The notes under the pieces: generated by a model | Database searches by the model: none | What the model was told of the DNA's origin: nothing | What the model saw: only the letters and a program-made list of their open reading frames with translations | Assembly: GCA_002320285.1 (NCBI GenBank) | Contig: DCKE01000014.1 | Coordinates: 1-64,000 of the forward strand | DNA: 64,000 nucleotides | From: Flavobacteriaceae bacterium UBA1682 | Lineage (GTDB): Bacteria > Bacteroidota > Bacteroidia > Flavobacteriales > Flavobacteriaceae | Direction: 5' to 3' | Shown here: positions 43,787 through 52,475 of the stretch, in pieces | Position numbering within the stretch: position 1 is the first letter of the stretch | Layout: each line of letters starts with the position of its first letter | Translations under genes and position numbers: made by a program

Positions 43787-44410
43787 TTATAATTCTCTCT
43801 TAGAAACTTCGTCCCTCAATTTCGCTGCCTTTTCATAATCCTCTTTCATCACTGCATTTTCAAGTAACTCATAAAGCTCAGACAAACTATAATGTGCATA
43901 GTCACCTTGTTTTACGCTTTGTTGCGGTACGGTTTCTTGCTCAAAGTCCGTATCGTCTTCAAGAGGCCCCTCCTGTGTCATATCCTCTAAAGAGGAGGAT
44001 TTTAATATAATCCCCGCTTTATCTAAAATATTCTTATACGTAAAGATTGGCGCAAAAAAGCGAATAGCCAAGGCTATGGCATCTGAAGTTCGAGCATCGA
44101 TAATTTCTTCAATACCATCGCGTTCGCAGATGATACTAGAAAAAAAGATACCATCTACCAATTTATGAATAATGACCTGTTTGACTACAATGTCAAATCG
44201 ATCTGCAAAATTTTTAAACAAATCATGTGTTAATGGACGAGGAGGCTTGATCTCTTTCTCGATGGCAATAGCAATCGACTGCGCCTCAAAGGCACCAATA
44301 ACAATAGGTAATTTACGTTCTCCTTCTACCTCATTTAAGATTAAAGCATATGCTCCATTCTGAGTATGGCTATACGAAATCCCTTTTATACTAAGCTTTA
44401 CTAAACTCAT
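43787..44410 (-). CDS. Bifunctional nuclease family protein with UVR motif
   Basis: 207 residues. DUF151 domain (about 1-135: LPIVIGAFEAQSIAIAIE; DARTSDAIALAIRFFAPIF) followed by an acidic linker and a C-terminal UVR (UvrB/UvrC) motif (YELLENAVMKEDYEKAAKLRDEV). Bifunctional nucleases with this domain cut DNA and RNA in the described cases. The UVR motif, known for protein-protein contacts, is a common extension in Bacteroidota. Its promoter lies within the etfA terminator. Confidence 0.88.
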   Translation of the reverse strand: MSLVKLSIKGISYSHTQNGAYALILNEVEGERKLPIVIGAFEAQSIAIAIEKEIKPPRPLTHDLFKNFADRFDIVVKQVIIHKLVDGIFFSSIICERDGIEEIIDARTSDAIALAIRFFAPIFTYKNILDKAGIILKSSSLEDMTQEGPLEDDTDFEQETVPQQSVKQGDYAHYSLSELYELLENAVMKEDYEKAAKLRDEVSKREL

Positions 44411-44432
44411 AGTTATTATTTATAATCACAAC

Positions 44433-44482
44433 AAAGGGCTGTCAAACAAAGATAGTAATTTCTTCATTTAGACAGCCCTTTT
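44433..44482 (-). terminator. Terminator of etfBA, with a promoter in its loop
   Basis: AAAGGGCTGTC (44433-44443) pairs with GACAGCCCTTT (44471-44481) around an unusually long loop of 27 bases. It starts 22 nt past the etfA stop on the minus strand. Confidence 0.65.
44447..44454 (-). promoter_or_regulatory. -7 box for the bifunctional nuclease gene
   Basis: TATCTTTG on the minus strand, a full match to TAnnTTTG, located in the loop of the preceding terminator. Predicted transcription start near 44441, inside the 3' arm; leader about 31 nt. Confidence 0.5.
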
Positions 44483-44503
44483 ATATAAGACTAAATCGAA
44501 AAT

Positions 44504-45472
44504 CTAGGAATTCTTAGCTTTGAATTCTTTTAATTTTTCAATTAATTTGGGTACAATTTCAAAAGCATCACCTACAACACCGTAGTCAGCAACTTTAAAG
44601 AAAGGTGCTTCAGCGTCAGAGTTAATAACTACTTTCACTTTAGAAGCGTTGATTCCTGCGATATGCTGAATCGCTCCAGAAATACCAATTGCAATATACA
44701 AATTGGCTGCCACAGGCTTTCCTGTTTGTCCTACGTGTTCTTCGTGAGGTCTCCAATCTAAATCAGAAACCGGTTTAGAACAAGCCGTTGCCGCCCCTAA
44801 AACAGAAGCCAACTCTTCGATCATACCCCAGTTCTCCGGTCCTTTTAAACCACGTCCAGCAGACACCACAATATCCGCATCTGCAATAGTTACTTTACCA
44901 CTCGTTTTCTCAACATGCTCTACTTTTAAAGTAAAATCAGCATTGTTTAAAGACGGAGCAAAATCTTCTGCAACAGCAGGACCATTGCTTTCAACCAATC
45001 CAAAAGAGTTTTTACCTATAGCAATAACCTTAATATCTGAATTGATTTCTGTATGATTAAACGCTTTATTAGAGAAAGCTGTTCTCTTTACCACAAAAGG
45101 ACTAGTACTCTCTGGTAAAGCAACCACGTTAGACGCATAGCCCGCATCTAAACCTACTGCTAAAACTGGTGCTAAATACAAACTATCTGTAGTCGATGAT
45201 AAGACCACTAATTTTGTCCCTTCTTTCTGAGCCGCTTGTTTGATTACATCAGCGTAAGCTTTGGCATTAAATGCTTTCAACTGCTCATTCGTAACCTTTA
45301 AAACTTTATCTACACCGTAGTTAGCTAATTCACTAACATCTGATATATTTACAGCCACTGCAGTAACGGTAGTTCCCATCGTTTCTGCAACTTTCTTAGC
45401 ATAAGACGCTAACTCTAAAGCTACTTTTTTAAATTTTCCTTCTGCTGATTCAGCATATATTAAAATAGACAT
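44504..45472 (-). CDS. etfA: Electron transfer flavoprotein alpha subunit
   Basis: 322 residues. N-terminal ETF domain (about 1-180) and C-terminal FAD domain with VSAGRGLKGPENW, CSKPVSDLDWRPHEEHVGQTGK and LYIAIGISGAIQHIAGI. With EtfB it passes electrons from acyl-CoA dehydrogenases to the quinone pool. It follows etfB by 47 nt. The hallmark FAD-binding order is intact. Confidence 0.95.
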   Translation of the reverse strand: MSILIYAESAEGKFKKVALELASYAKKVAETMGTTVTAVAVNISDVSELANYGVDKVLKVTNEQLKAFNAKAYADVIKQAAQKEGTKLVVLSSTTDSLYLAPVLAVGLDAGYASNVVALPESTSPFVVKRTAFSNKAFNHTEINSDIKVIAIGKNSFGLVESNGPAVAEDFAPSLNNADFTLKVEHVEKTSGKVTIADADIVVSAGRGLKGPENWGMIEELASVLGAATACSKPVSDLDWRPHEEHVGQTGKPVAANLYIAIGISGAIQHIAGINASKVKVVINSDAEAPFFKVADYGVVGDAFEIVPKLIEKLKEFKAKNS

Positions 45473-45519
45473 ATTCTTAATTTTAATGATGGTATAATTA
45501 TTTTTTACTTAAATTTAGA

Positions 45520-46266
45520 TTAGATCACTTTTGCTTCGTTGTGCAACAAGTTCACTAGCTCATCTAAATTGTCCGGGCTAACCAATTTCACAGCGGATTT
45601 TGGAGCTGGTTTTTCAAATCGAATAACTTTAGTCGCAGCAACAGTACCAATAGGCTCAACAATTGTCAAAGCTTTAGTTCTAGCTGTCATAATACCACGC
45701 ATGTTTGGTATTCTTAAATCCTTCTCTTCTACGATACCCTTTTGACCACCTACTACCAAAGGTAAGTTTGCAGCAATCGTTTCTTTTCCACCATCGATTT
45801 CTCTAATAGCCTTAGCTGATGTACCATCAACCTCTAATCCAATACAAGAATTGACAAAATCATATCCTAAAAGTGAAGCCAACATTCCTGGAACCATAGC
45901 TCCATTATAATCTAAGGACTCCTTACCAGCAATAACCAAATCAAATGATCCGTTTTTTACCACTTCTGCCAATTGCTTCGCAACAAACAAACCATCTGTA
46001 GGAACTGCATTAACACGAATAGCCTCATCTGCTCCTATAGCCAATGCTTTTCTAAGTGTAGCCTCTGTTTCTGGCCCACCTACATTCACTACAGTTACTT
46101 GTGCACCTTGTTTTTCTTTAAACCAAATTGCACGTGTCAAACCAAACTCATCATTGGGATTCACAACAAATTGAACACCGTTAGTATCAAACTCTGAATC
46201 ACCATTCACAAAATTAATCTTGGAAGTAGTATCAGGCACATGGCTGATGCAAACTAATATTTTCAT
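45520..46266 (-). CDS. etfB: Electron transfer flavoprotein beta subunit
   Basis: 248 residues from ATG 46266 (MKILVCISHVPDTTSKI). Motifs: FVVNPNDEFGLTRA, VIAGKESLDYNGAMVPGMLA (AMP site) and a C-terminal recognition region with GIMTARTKAL. The 25 codons upstream (back to 46341) look non-coding and are not used. No consensus promoter was seen for etfBA. Confidence 0.95.
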   Translation of the reverse strand: MKILVCISHVPDTTSKINFVNGDSEFDTNGVQFVVNPNDEFGLTRAIWFKEKQGAQVTVVNVGGPETEATLRKALAIGADEAIRVNAVPTDGLFVAKQLAEVVKNGSFDLVIAGKESLDYNGAMVPGMLASLLGYDFVNSCIGLEVDGTSAKAIREIDGGKETIAANLPLVVGGQKGIVEEKDLRIPNMRGIMTARTKALTIVEPIGTVAATKVIRFEKPAPKSAVKLVSPDNLDELVNLLHNEAKVI

Positions 46267-46639
46267 TATATATACGTTTATGTGTTTTACAATTTTCTTG
46301 GAACGAAAATAATAATTTATTTTTAAATATTTACTATGCAAGCATATAAAATAATTTTAGAGCGCCTATTTACAACAACTGCGAGCCTATCTAAATGATG
46401 ACTCACCTGACCTTTCTGATTGAATATTCCCTTAAAAAAAACAGTTAGTAAAGCATTTCCTTTTATATAATATACAGCATAATATCGAATTAAACAAGAA
46501 TAATGCGGTGTTTTTGCATTTCACTTTAGCGGAAACAGAATAAATCAGCATGGATTCATTGTGTTTACAATCTATTTGTAAAAAAAACATTTTTATTTCA
46601 CGCAGAGTTAACACGAACTCAACGATAAGGACTGTCATA
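46267..46639. other. Intergenic stretch without a gene
   Basis: About 370 bp between the divergent etfBA and pdhB transcripts, very AT-rich. A 68-codon minus-strand frame (46432-46638) has Cys-rich, unpatterned sequence and no sign of being real. No RNA gene or strong hairpin is visible; it must hold the etfBA promoter. Confidence 0.6.
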
Positions 46640-46674
46640 TTTGTAGGATTAATAAATTTATTTATTTATTTTTG
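46640..46674 (+). promoter_or_regulatory. Promoter for pdhB
   Basis: TTTG (46640-46643), 23 bp, then TATTTTTG (46667-46674), fitting TTG-N17-23-TAnnTTTG. Predicted start near 46680, leader about 27 nt. Confidence 0.6.
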
Positions 46675-46706
46675 TCAACCTTATAAATTACGGAAACAGA
46701 AAAATT

Positions 46707-47684
46707 ATGAGAACGATTCAATTTAGAGAAGCGATATGTGAAGCGATGAGCGAGGAAATGCGCCGCGACGAAACGATATATTTAATGGGTGAAGAAGTTG
46801 CAGAATACAACGGGGCTTACAAGGCTTCAAAAGGTATGCTCGACGAATTCGGTCCGAAAAGAGTTATTGATACCCCGATTGCAGAATTGGGATTTGCCGG
46901 TATAGCGGTAGGCTCTGCTATGAATGGTAACCGTCCTATTGTTGAGTTTATGACTTTCAACTTCTCCTTAGTTGGAATCGACCAAATCATCAACAACGCT
47001 GCAAAAATGCGTCAGATGTCTGGCGGACAATTTCCAATGCCTATAGTTTTTAGAGGTCCAACTGCTTCAGCAGGACAATTGGGAGCAACACACTCTCAGG
47101 CTTTTGAGAACTGGTTTGCAAACACACCCGGTTTAAAGGTCGTAGTTCCTTCAAACCCTTATGATGCAAAGGGATTATTAAAAGCCGCAATTAGAGACAA
47201 CGATCCTGTGATCTTTATGGAATCGGAACAAATGTATGGAGACAAGGGAGAAGTTCCTGAAGGCGAGTACATCATTCCATTAGGCGTAGCCGAAATCAAA
47301 AGAGAAGGAACCGATGTGACTATCGTTTCATTTGGAAAAATCATCAAGGAAGCCTATATCGCTGCAGAAGCTTTAGCTAAAGACGGTATATCTTGTGAGA
47401 TTATCGATCTAAGAACGGTTCGTCCTATGGATCACGCTACCATTTTAAAATCTGTCAAAAAAACAAATCGTTTGGTAGTTTTAGAGGAGGCTTGGCCATT
47501 CGGAAGTGTTGCTTCTGAAATCACTTATATCGTACAAGAGCAAGCTTTCGACTATTTAGATGCACCAATCCAAAGAATTACAACTGCAGATACTCCTGCG
47601 CCTTATTCACCAGAACTTTTAAGAGAATGGCTACCAAACTCTGAAGATGTTATTAAAGCCGTGAAAAAAGTCGCATACAAATAA
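46707..47684 (+). CDS. pdhB: Pyruvate dehydrogenase E1 component beta subunit
   Basis: 325 residues. Thiamine-diphosphate enzyme beta chain: LMGEEVAEYNGAYKASKGM (ThDP activating Glu), DTPIAELGFAGIAVGSAM, GATHSQAFENWFANTPGLKVVVPS, and a transketolase C-terminal domain (DLRTVRPMDHATI; VVLEEAWPFGS). The E1 alpha and E2 genes are not adjacent. In flavobacteria pdhB is often separate, so the call is firm. Confidence 0.94.
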   Translation: MRTIQFREAICEAMSEEMRRDETIYLMGEEVAEYNGAYKASKGMLDEFGPKRVIDTPIAELGFAGIAVGSAMNGNRPIVEFMTFNFSLVGIDQIINNAAKMRQMSGGQFPMPIVFRGPTASAGQLGATHSQAFENWFANTPGLKVVVPSNPYDAKGLLKAAIRDNDPVIFMESEQMYGDKGEVPEGEYIIPLGVAEIKREGTDVTIVSFGKIIKEAYIAAEALAKDGISCEIIDLRTVRPMDHATILKSVKKTNRLVVLEEAWPFGSVASEITYIVQEQAFDYLDAPIQRITTADTPAPYSPELLREWLPNSEDVIKAVKKVAYK

Positions 47685-47695
47685 CAAAATTACCT

Positions 47696-47703
47696 TATCT
47701 TTG
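47696..47703 (+). promoter_or_regulatory. -7 box for the DUF5686 gene
   Basis: TATCTTTG, a full match to TAnnTTTG, 12 bp after the pdhB stop and directly in front of a hairpin. Predicted transcription start near 47709, within the hairpin. Confidence 0.5.
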
Positions 47704-47734
47704 AAACTCCATCTTTTTGATGGAGTTTTTTTTT
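47704..47734 (+). terminator. Terminator of pdhB overlapping the next promoter
   Basis: Perfect 10-bp stem AAACTCCATC (47704-47713) / GATGGAGTTT with a four-T loop, ending in a run of T. It begins one base after the -7 box of the next gene. Confidence 0.8.
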
Positions 47735-47746
47735 ATTGCTACAACT

Positions 47747-50230
47747 ATGAAAAAGGTAATCATTCTATTGATCATTGCTTTTTGTTGCCCTATTGTATCA
47801 TTTGCTCAAACAAAGGCCAGTGGACAGATTAAGGATAAAAACAACGAAGCCGTTCCCTACTCTAGCGTTTATTTCAAAAACTCAACTCAAGGCGTAATCG
47901 CTAACGAATCGGGGAAATTCTATTTAGAATCTCAGAAGGATTACGATACTTTGGTGATCAGTTTCATCGGCTATAAAACCAAAGAAATACTATTACCGAA
48001 AAGCACGAATCTGGACTTAAAGATCACTCTTGAAGAGGACAACCTTTTGGCTGAAGTAAAAATATATACGGGAAAAACCTCCAAAAAAGACAATCCCGCT
48101 TTAGATATTCTACGTAAAATATGGGCTCGAAAAAAACAAAACGGGCTTCATATGTTTAAACAGTACGAATATGAGAAGTATGAAAAAGTAGAATTTGATA
48201 TGAATTCTATCGATAGTGCTTTTACAAAGAAGAGAATTTTTAAAGGCATGGAATTTATTTTTGACCATGTCGACACCTCGAGTATCACGGGAAAAACCTA
48301 CCTCCCTATTTTCATCAATGAAAAACTCAGCAATGTCTATGGAGACAATGTAAGATCTAAAAACATTGAAAAAACTACAGCAAACAAAAATTCCGGTTTC
48401 AACACCAATCAGCATATTATTGCTTTCATTAAAGACCTTTATGCCGATTACGATATTTACAACAACTACCTGAAGTTTTTCGACAAAGATTTCATCAGCC
48501 CACTATCGAGAACCGGTATTAATGTATACAATTATATCTTAGCAGACAGTGCTTATATCGACAACAAATGGTGTTATAACATCGTGTACTATCCACGCAG
48601 AAAAAACGAACTGACCTTTAAGGGAGACTTTTGGGTCAACGACAGTACTTTTGCCATCAAAAAAATCAACCTTGAAGCCAGTAAAGGCGCTAATATCAAC
48701 TGGGTTAAAGACATCTATATCGAACAGGAATTTGACGTGTTAAACGATTCGGTTTTTCTATTGACAAAAGATTATATGATGTCTGATTTTAGTCTTTCCA
48801 AAAAAGAAAAATCAAAGGGAGTTTATGGAAAAAGAACCACCTTATTTAGAAATCACGTCTTCGACAAAGAGAAGGATGAAAAATTCTATAAAGAAGAAGT
48901 TAACGACTACAACGAATCCATCTATACCAAATCTGATGAATTTTGGCAGGAATATCGCTTTGAACCCTTAAGCAAAGATGAATTGGGTATTTATAAAATG
49001 CTCGACACCCTACAAACGGTTCGACGTTTTAAACAGTTGTTTTCACTGGGTACCATTTTAGCCAGCGAATATATACAGGTCGGCAAATTTGATTACGGAC
49101 CGATATTTTCTTCTTTTGGATACAATGATGTCGAGGGTATCCGTTTGCGAACAGGTGGACGAACCTATTTTGGACCTAACGACAAATGGCGCCTTGAAGG
49201 TTATACCGCCTATGGATTTAAAGACGGTCAATTTAAGTATGGTCTTTCGGGAAAGATATTATTAAATACCCCCAATCGACTTATTCTCTACGGAGGTAAT
49301 CGTCGCGATATTGAACAGATTGGAGTCAGCCTTACAGAGACCAACAATATCTTAGGACGTAGTTTTGCTTCGAGTTCGCTGTTTGCCAGTGGAGACAACT
49401 CTAAGTTAACCTCGATCAACCTATCGACTTTAGGACTTGAAATTGAACCGGTTAAAAACTTAAAGTTCTCTTCAACTTTTAGTTTTCGTACACTCAAATC
49501 AGCCTCTGAAACCTTTAGTTTGGACTATTATATCGACAAGGACAACGGCATTACCAAAAGTAATGTGACTCAATCTGAAGTTAGTTTATCCATAGACTAT
49601 ACTCCAAATCGACGAACCATAGGCGTTGGAGTTGACAGAACTGATGTAGATGCTAATTACTCCCATTTATTTCTGAATTTCAGTCAGGGATTGCAAGGGG
49701 TTTTCAACAGTGATTTTGACTACCAAAGGCTGCAATTTTACTATAGACAGCCCTTGTTAGTTGGCGGGTTTGGTCGACTGACTACAACTTTTGAAACAGG
49801 CAAAACCTTTGGCGAAGTTCCTTTAGGTCTATTAAATGTAGTACCGGGTAATCAATCTTATTTCCTGATTGATAACGCTTATAGTTTGATGAATTACTAC
49901 GAATTCGTTACAGATGAATACGTATCATTGCACCTCGAACACAACTTTAACGGTAGATTATTCTCGAGAATACCGTATTTACGAGACCTAAACCTACGTG
50001 AAATCGTTGGAATCAGAGGAGTATACGGCCGTATTTCCGACGAAAACATAGCCCTTAATGCCTCCAACATTGTATACAGAGCTCCAGAAGACGTGTATTG
50101 GGAATATCATGTCGGCGTAGGTAACATCTTTAAATTCTTTAGAATCGACTTTTCTTGGAGAGGCAGTTATCTCGATTTACCTGAGGCAAAACGATTTGGA
50201 GTTAAAGGATCTTTTGGGTTCTATTTCTAA
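47747..50230 (+). CDS. DUF5686 outer-membrane protein with carboxypeptidase-like domain
   Basis: 827 residues from ATG 47747. Signal peptide ending near VSFAQ (about 21), a carboxypeptidase-regulatory-like beta sandwich (about 25-105: ASGQIKDKNNEAVPYSSVYF; SFIGYKTKEI), then the DUF5686 region and a beta-barrel C-terminus ending KGSFGFYF. Proteins of this type are outer-membrane barrels of unknown role in Bacteroidota. The upstream TTG/ATG at 47717-47720 lie in the terminator hairpin, so MKKVIILLI is the start. Confidence 0.88.
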   Translation: MKKVIILLIIAFCCPIVSFAQTKASGQIKDKNNEAVPYSSVYFKNSTQGVIANESGKFYLESQKDYDTLVISFIGYKTKEILLPKSTNLDLKITLEEDNLLAEVKIYTGKTSKKDNPALDILRKIWARKKQNGLHMFKQYEYEKYEKVEFDMNSIDSAFTKKRIFKGMEFIFDHVDTSSITGKTYLPIFINEKLSNVYGDNVRSKNIEKTTANKNSGFNTNQHIIAFIKDLYADYDIYNNYLKFFDKDFISPLSRTGINVYNYILADSAYIDNKWCYNIVYYPRRKNELTFKGDFWVNDSTFAIKKINLEASKGANINWVKDIYIEQEFDVLNDSVFLLTKDYMMSDFSLSKKEKSKGVYGKRTTLFRNHVFDKEKDEKFYKEEVNDYNESIYTKSDEFWQEYRFEPLSKDELGIYKMLDTLQTVRRFKQLFSLGTILASEYIQVGKFDYGPIFSSFGYNDVEGIRLRTGGRTYFGPNDKWRLEGYTAYGFKDGQFKYGLSGKILLNTPNRLILYGGNRRDIEQIGVSLTETNNILGRSFASSSLFASGDNSKLTSINLSTLGLEIEPVKNLKFSSTFSFRTLKSASETFSLDYYIDKDNGITKSNVTQSEVSLSIDYTPNRRTIGVGVDRTDVDANYSHLFLNFSQGLQGVFNSDFDYQRLQFYYRQPLLVGGFGRLTTTFETGKTFGEVPLGLLNVVPGNQSYFLIDNAYSLMNYYEFVTDEYVSLHLEHNFNGRLFSRIPYLRDLNLREIVGIRGVYGRISDENIALNASNIVYRAPEDVYWEYHVGVGNIFKFFRIDFSWRGSYLDLPEAKRFGVKGSFGFYF

Positions 50231-50256
50231 CAATTAACTAATATTGACTTTAAAGC

Positions 50257-50287
50257 TTGGTATAAAGTAGGATTTAACTTATTTTTG
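50257..50287 (+). promoter_or_regulatory. Promoter for ppa
   Basis: TTG (50257-50259), 20 bp, then TATTTTTG (50280-50287). Complete match to TTG-N17-23-TAnnTTTG. Predicted start near 50293, leader about 33 nt. Confidence 0.7.
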
Positions 50288-50325
50288 CACTCCAATTATA
50301 AGATGAAGCAATAAAGACATTATAT

Positions 50326-50856
50326 ATGAATAATAATTTTGAAAGTTTCGACGCTTTTGTCGAAATCCCTACAGGAAGTAGAAATAAATACGAATACGAT
50401 TTTGACCTTAAAAGATTGCGTTTTGATCGCCTTTTATATTCTGCTATGAGATATCCTGCTGATTATGGTTTTATACCAGAAACTTTGGCTTTAGATGGAG
50501 ATCCTTTAGACGTATTGGTATTGGTAACAGAACCTACTATCCCAGGATTGGTGGTTGAAGTAAAGCCAGTAGGTATTTTCTATATGGAAGACGATAAAGG
50601 ACCGGATGAAAAAATTCTTTGTGTACCTGTTTCTGACCCAATCATGAACAAACTGAACGATATTCAGGATGTTAATGAGCATTTCAAAAAAGAAGTGGAA
50701 CACTTCTTCAAAGTATATAAAGACTTGGAAAGCAAAAAAGTAATCACGAACGGATTTGGAGATAAAGCAGCAGCAATTGCGATGATCAAAGAATGTACAG
50801 ATCGTTTTGACAATCTAGAAAACAAACCGGAAGGCTTATTTAGCATCCGTTTTTAA
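50326..50856 (+). CDS. ppa: Inorganic pyrophosphatase (family I)
   Basis: 176 residues. It hydrolyses PPi made in biosynthesis. Metal and substrate motifs: EIPTGSRNKYEYD, YPADYGFIPETLALDGDPLDVLVL (Asp triad) and KVIT with a C-terminal helix. It is a single gene with a consensus promoter and a strong terminator. Confidence 0.96.
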   Translation: MNNNFESFDAFVEIPTGSRNKYEYDFDLKRLRFDRLLYSAMRYPADYGFIPETLALDGDPLDVLVLVTEPTIPGLVVEVKPVGIFYMEDDKGPDEKILCVPVSDPIMNKLNDIQDVNEHFKKEVEHFFKVYKDLESKKVITNGFGDKAAAIAMIKECTDRFDNLENKPEGLFSIRF

Positions 50857-50858
50857 TA

Positions 50859-50892
50859 AAAAAAGAGCTATCCATCAAGATAGCTCTTTTTT
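50859..50892. terminator. Bidirectional terminator
   Basis: AAAAAAGAGCTATC (50859-50872) pairs with GATAGCTCTTTTTT (50879-50892) around loop CATCAA. It lies between the convergent ppa and DinB-like genes. Confidence 0.88.
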
Positions 50893-50909
50893 TATTGCGT
50901 AAACCCCGT

Positions 50910-51413
50910 TTACTCCTTTAGATATCTGTCCAGAATGACATCCATATGATGCAAACTGTGACCTCCTATTACAAATCCAATATCCTCTACAGAAATTTGG
51001 TTTGTCGCGATTAATCCGGTCTTCTGTAAGTCCCCTTCTACAAAACCATCATACATCAATCGAATACTCTCCATTAATAAGATGTATTCATACATCAGTG
51101 CTTCACCACTTTTATGAATGACTGCCGCTTGCGCAGCATACGCATTTTCATCAAACCCAAATAAAGGATTTGGATCTTGACGGGCTATGTGAAGAGCGCG
51201 ATAACTAAAAATACGTTCGCAATCGATACAATGCTGAATCACTTGTTTTATACTCCATTTTTCATCGGCATACCTGTAATTCCATTTATCCATAGCGGAA
51301 ACAATTTCCAGTATTTTCTTTACCACATTAATCCGGTCAACCAAAACACTTTGAACGGTTTTATTTTCAAATCTAGAGGTATAGTTAACGTATAACGGAT
51401 TCGTTGTCATCAT
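50910..51413 (-). CDS. DinB-family (DUF664) metal-binding protein
   Basis: 167 residues, four-helix bundle. The three metal-binding His of the fold are visible: IKQVIQHCIDCERIF, a mid position, and IGGHSLHHMDVILDRYL near the C-terminus. DinB proteins are often thiol-dependent transferases; the substrate here is unknown. The 280 bp upstream hold no gene on this strand and no clear promoter. Confidence 0.88.
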   Translation of the reverse strand: MMTTNPLYVNYTSRFENKTVQSVLVDRINVVKKILEIVSAMDKWNYRYADEKWSIKQVIQHCIDCERIFSYRALHIARQDPNPLFGFDENAYAAQAAVIHKSGEALMYEYILLMESIRLMYDGFVEGDLQKTGLIATNQISVEDIGFVIGGHSLHHMDVILDRYLKE

Positions 51414-51646
51414 TTCAGAAGGTTTATTCTATAAATATCCGAGAAAAATACAAAAGAAAAAAACTTTGTTGCAACAATAACTACAGGCATCTATGCTTTT
51501 TTAAATCTACCAACAACCCATCACAGCAAAAAAAGCACTCCAGCTCTAGCCAGTATTTCAGTAAACCAATACAATAGTAAGAACAACGAAGTATAAGTTC
51601 TGAAAAATTGCAATCCTTTTCATTATAGTATGCTAGGCAAAAAACG

Positions 51647-51654
51647 TACTTTTG
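51647..51654 (+). promoter_or_regulatory. -7 box for the GNAT gene
   Basis: TACTTTTG, a full match to TAnnTTTG, 39 bp before the ATG. Predicted start near 51660. Confidence 0.5.
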
Positions 51655-51693
51655 TGTTTGACAAATATTTTACTCACCTAACATTTAAATCAG

Positions 51694-52257
51694 ATGATAA
51701 TTAGAGCTGCAAAAATTGAGGATCACGACATCGTTCCAGAGATGATGTTACAAGCCATGGAAGACATTGTTTTCTCCTTTATTGGCAAAAGTGACGTAGA
51801 GGAAGCTATTCAATTTTTAACTCATTTTTTCCGAACAGAAAACAACCAATATAGCTATCAAAATACCTTCGTTGCTGTTGACGAGCACGAAGACATCTGG
51901 GGTTCTATTACGTGTTATGACGGTGGTCAGCTCGAAGAATTGAGAAAACCTGTATTAGAACACATAAACAACCGTTATGGTTTAGAGTTGCACCCTGAGA
52001 ACGAAACTCAAGCAGGCGAATTGTATTTAGACACCCTAGCAGTTGCCCCTTCGGCTCAAGGCAAGGGAATAGGTAGTGCATTATTGCAACACATCATCCA
52101 ACATGCCCGCGACCGCGATTTTAAACAGGTAGGTTTATTAGTGGATTTCGAAAATCCAAATGCCCAAAAACTCTACGAAAGAATTGGTTTTAAAGCCAAA
52201 GAGACACTGACATTTATGGGTGGTGAATACTATCATATGGTCTACGACCTAAAATAA
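51694..52257 (+). CDS. GNAT-family N-acetyltransferase
   Basis: 187 residues. Acetyl-CoA-binding motif A: LYLDTLAVAPSAQGKGIGSALLQHII (about 110-135), with the Q/R-x-x-G-x-G/A loop as QGKGIG, then motif B around NPNAQKLYERIGF. The N-terminal half is helical. Substrate not determinable; single gene with its own promoter and terminator. Confidence 0.9.
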   Translation: MIIRAAKIEDHDIVPEMMLQAMEDIVFSFIGKSDVEEAIQFLTHFFRTENNQYSYQNTFVAVDEHEDIWGSITCYDGGQLEELRKPVLEHINNRYGLELHPENETQAGELYLDTLAVAPSAQGKGIGSALLQHIIQHARDRDFKQVGLLVDFENPNAQKLYERIGFKAKETLTFMGGEYYHMVYDLK

Positions 52258-52267
52258 ATTACCTTAA

Positions 52268-52302
52268 AAAATCCGTGTATAACAGCGTTCTACACGGATT
52301 TT
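52268..52302 (+). terminator. Terminator of the GNAT gene
   Basis: AAAATCCGTGTA (52268-52279) pairs with TACACGGATTTT (52291-52302) around an 11-base loop. Only a short T run follows. Confidence 0.75.
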
Positions 52303-52453
52303 CACTTACGGCTTTCTTGTCCCAATACCACTCAACCACTCTCCTGTATTTACAAATCCACACCTTTAAATAACAACACCTATACTTTTAATCTTTTATA
52401 GCTTTTAAAGGGAATATCGCGATTTGCTCACAACCATATTTATAAAGAATAGC

Positions 52454-52461
52454 TATATTTG
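52454..52461 (+). promoter_or_regulatory. -7 box for menG/ubiE
   Basis: TATATTTG, a full match to TAnnTTTG, ending 14 bp before the ATG at 52476. A TTTG at 52423-52426 is a possible -33 element, though 27 bp is wider than usual. Leader predicted under 10 nt. Confidence 0.5.
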
Positions 52462-52475
52462 TAAAAAATAGAGAA

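Noticed and set aside
46432..46638. 68-codon minus-strand frame upstream of pdhB
   Set aside because: AT-rich random-looking sequence, no homology pattern and no promoter.
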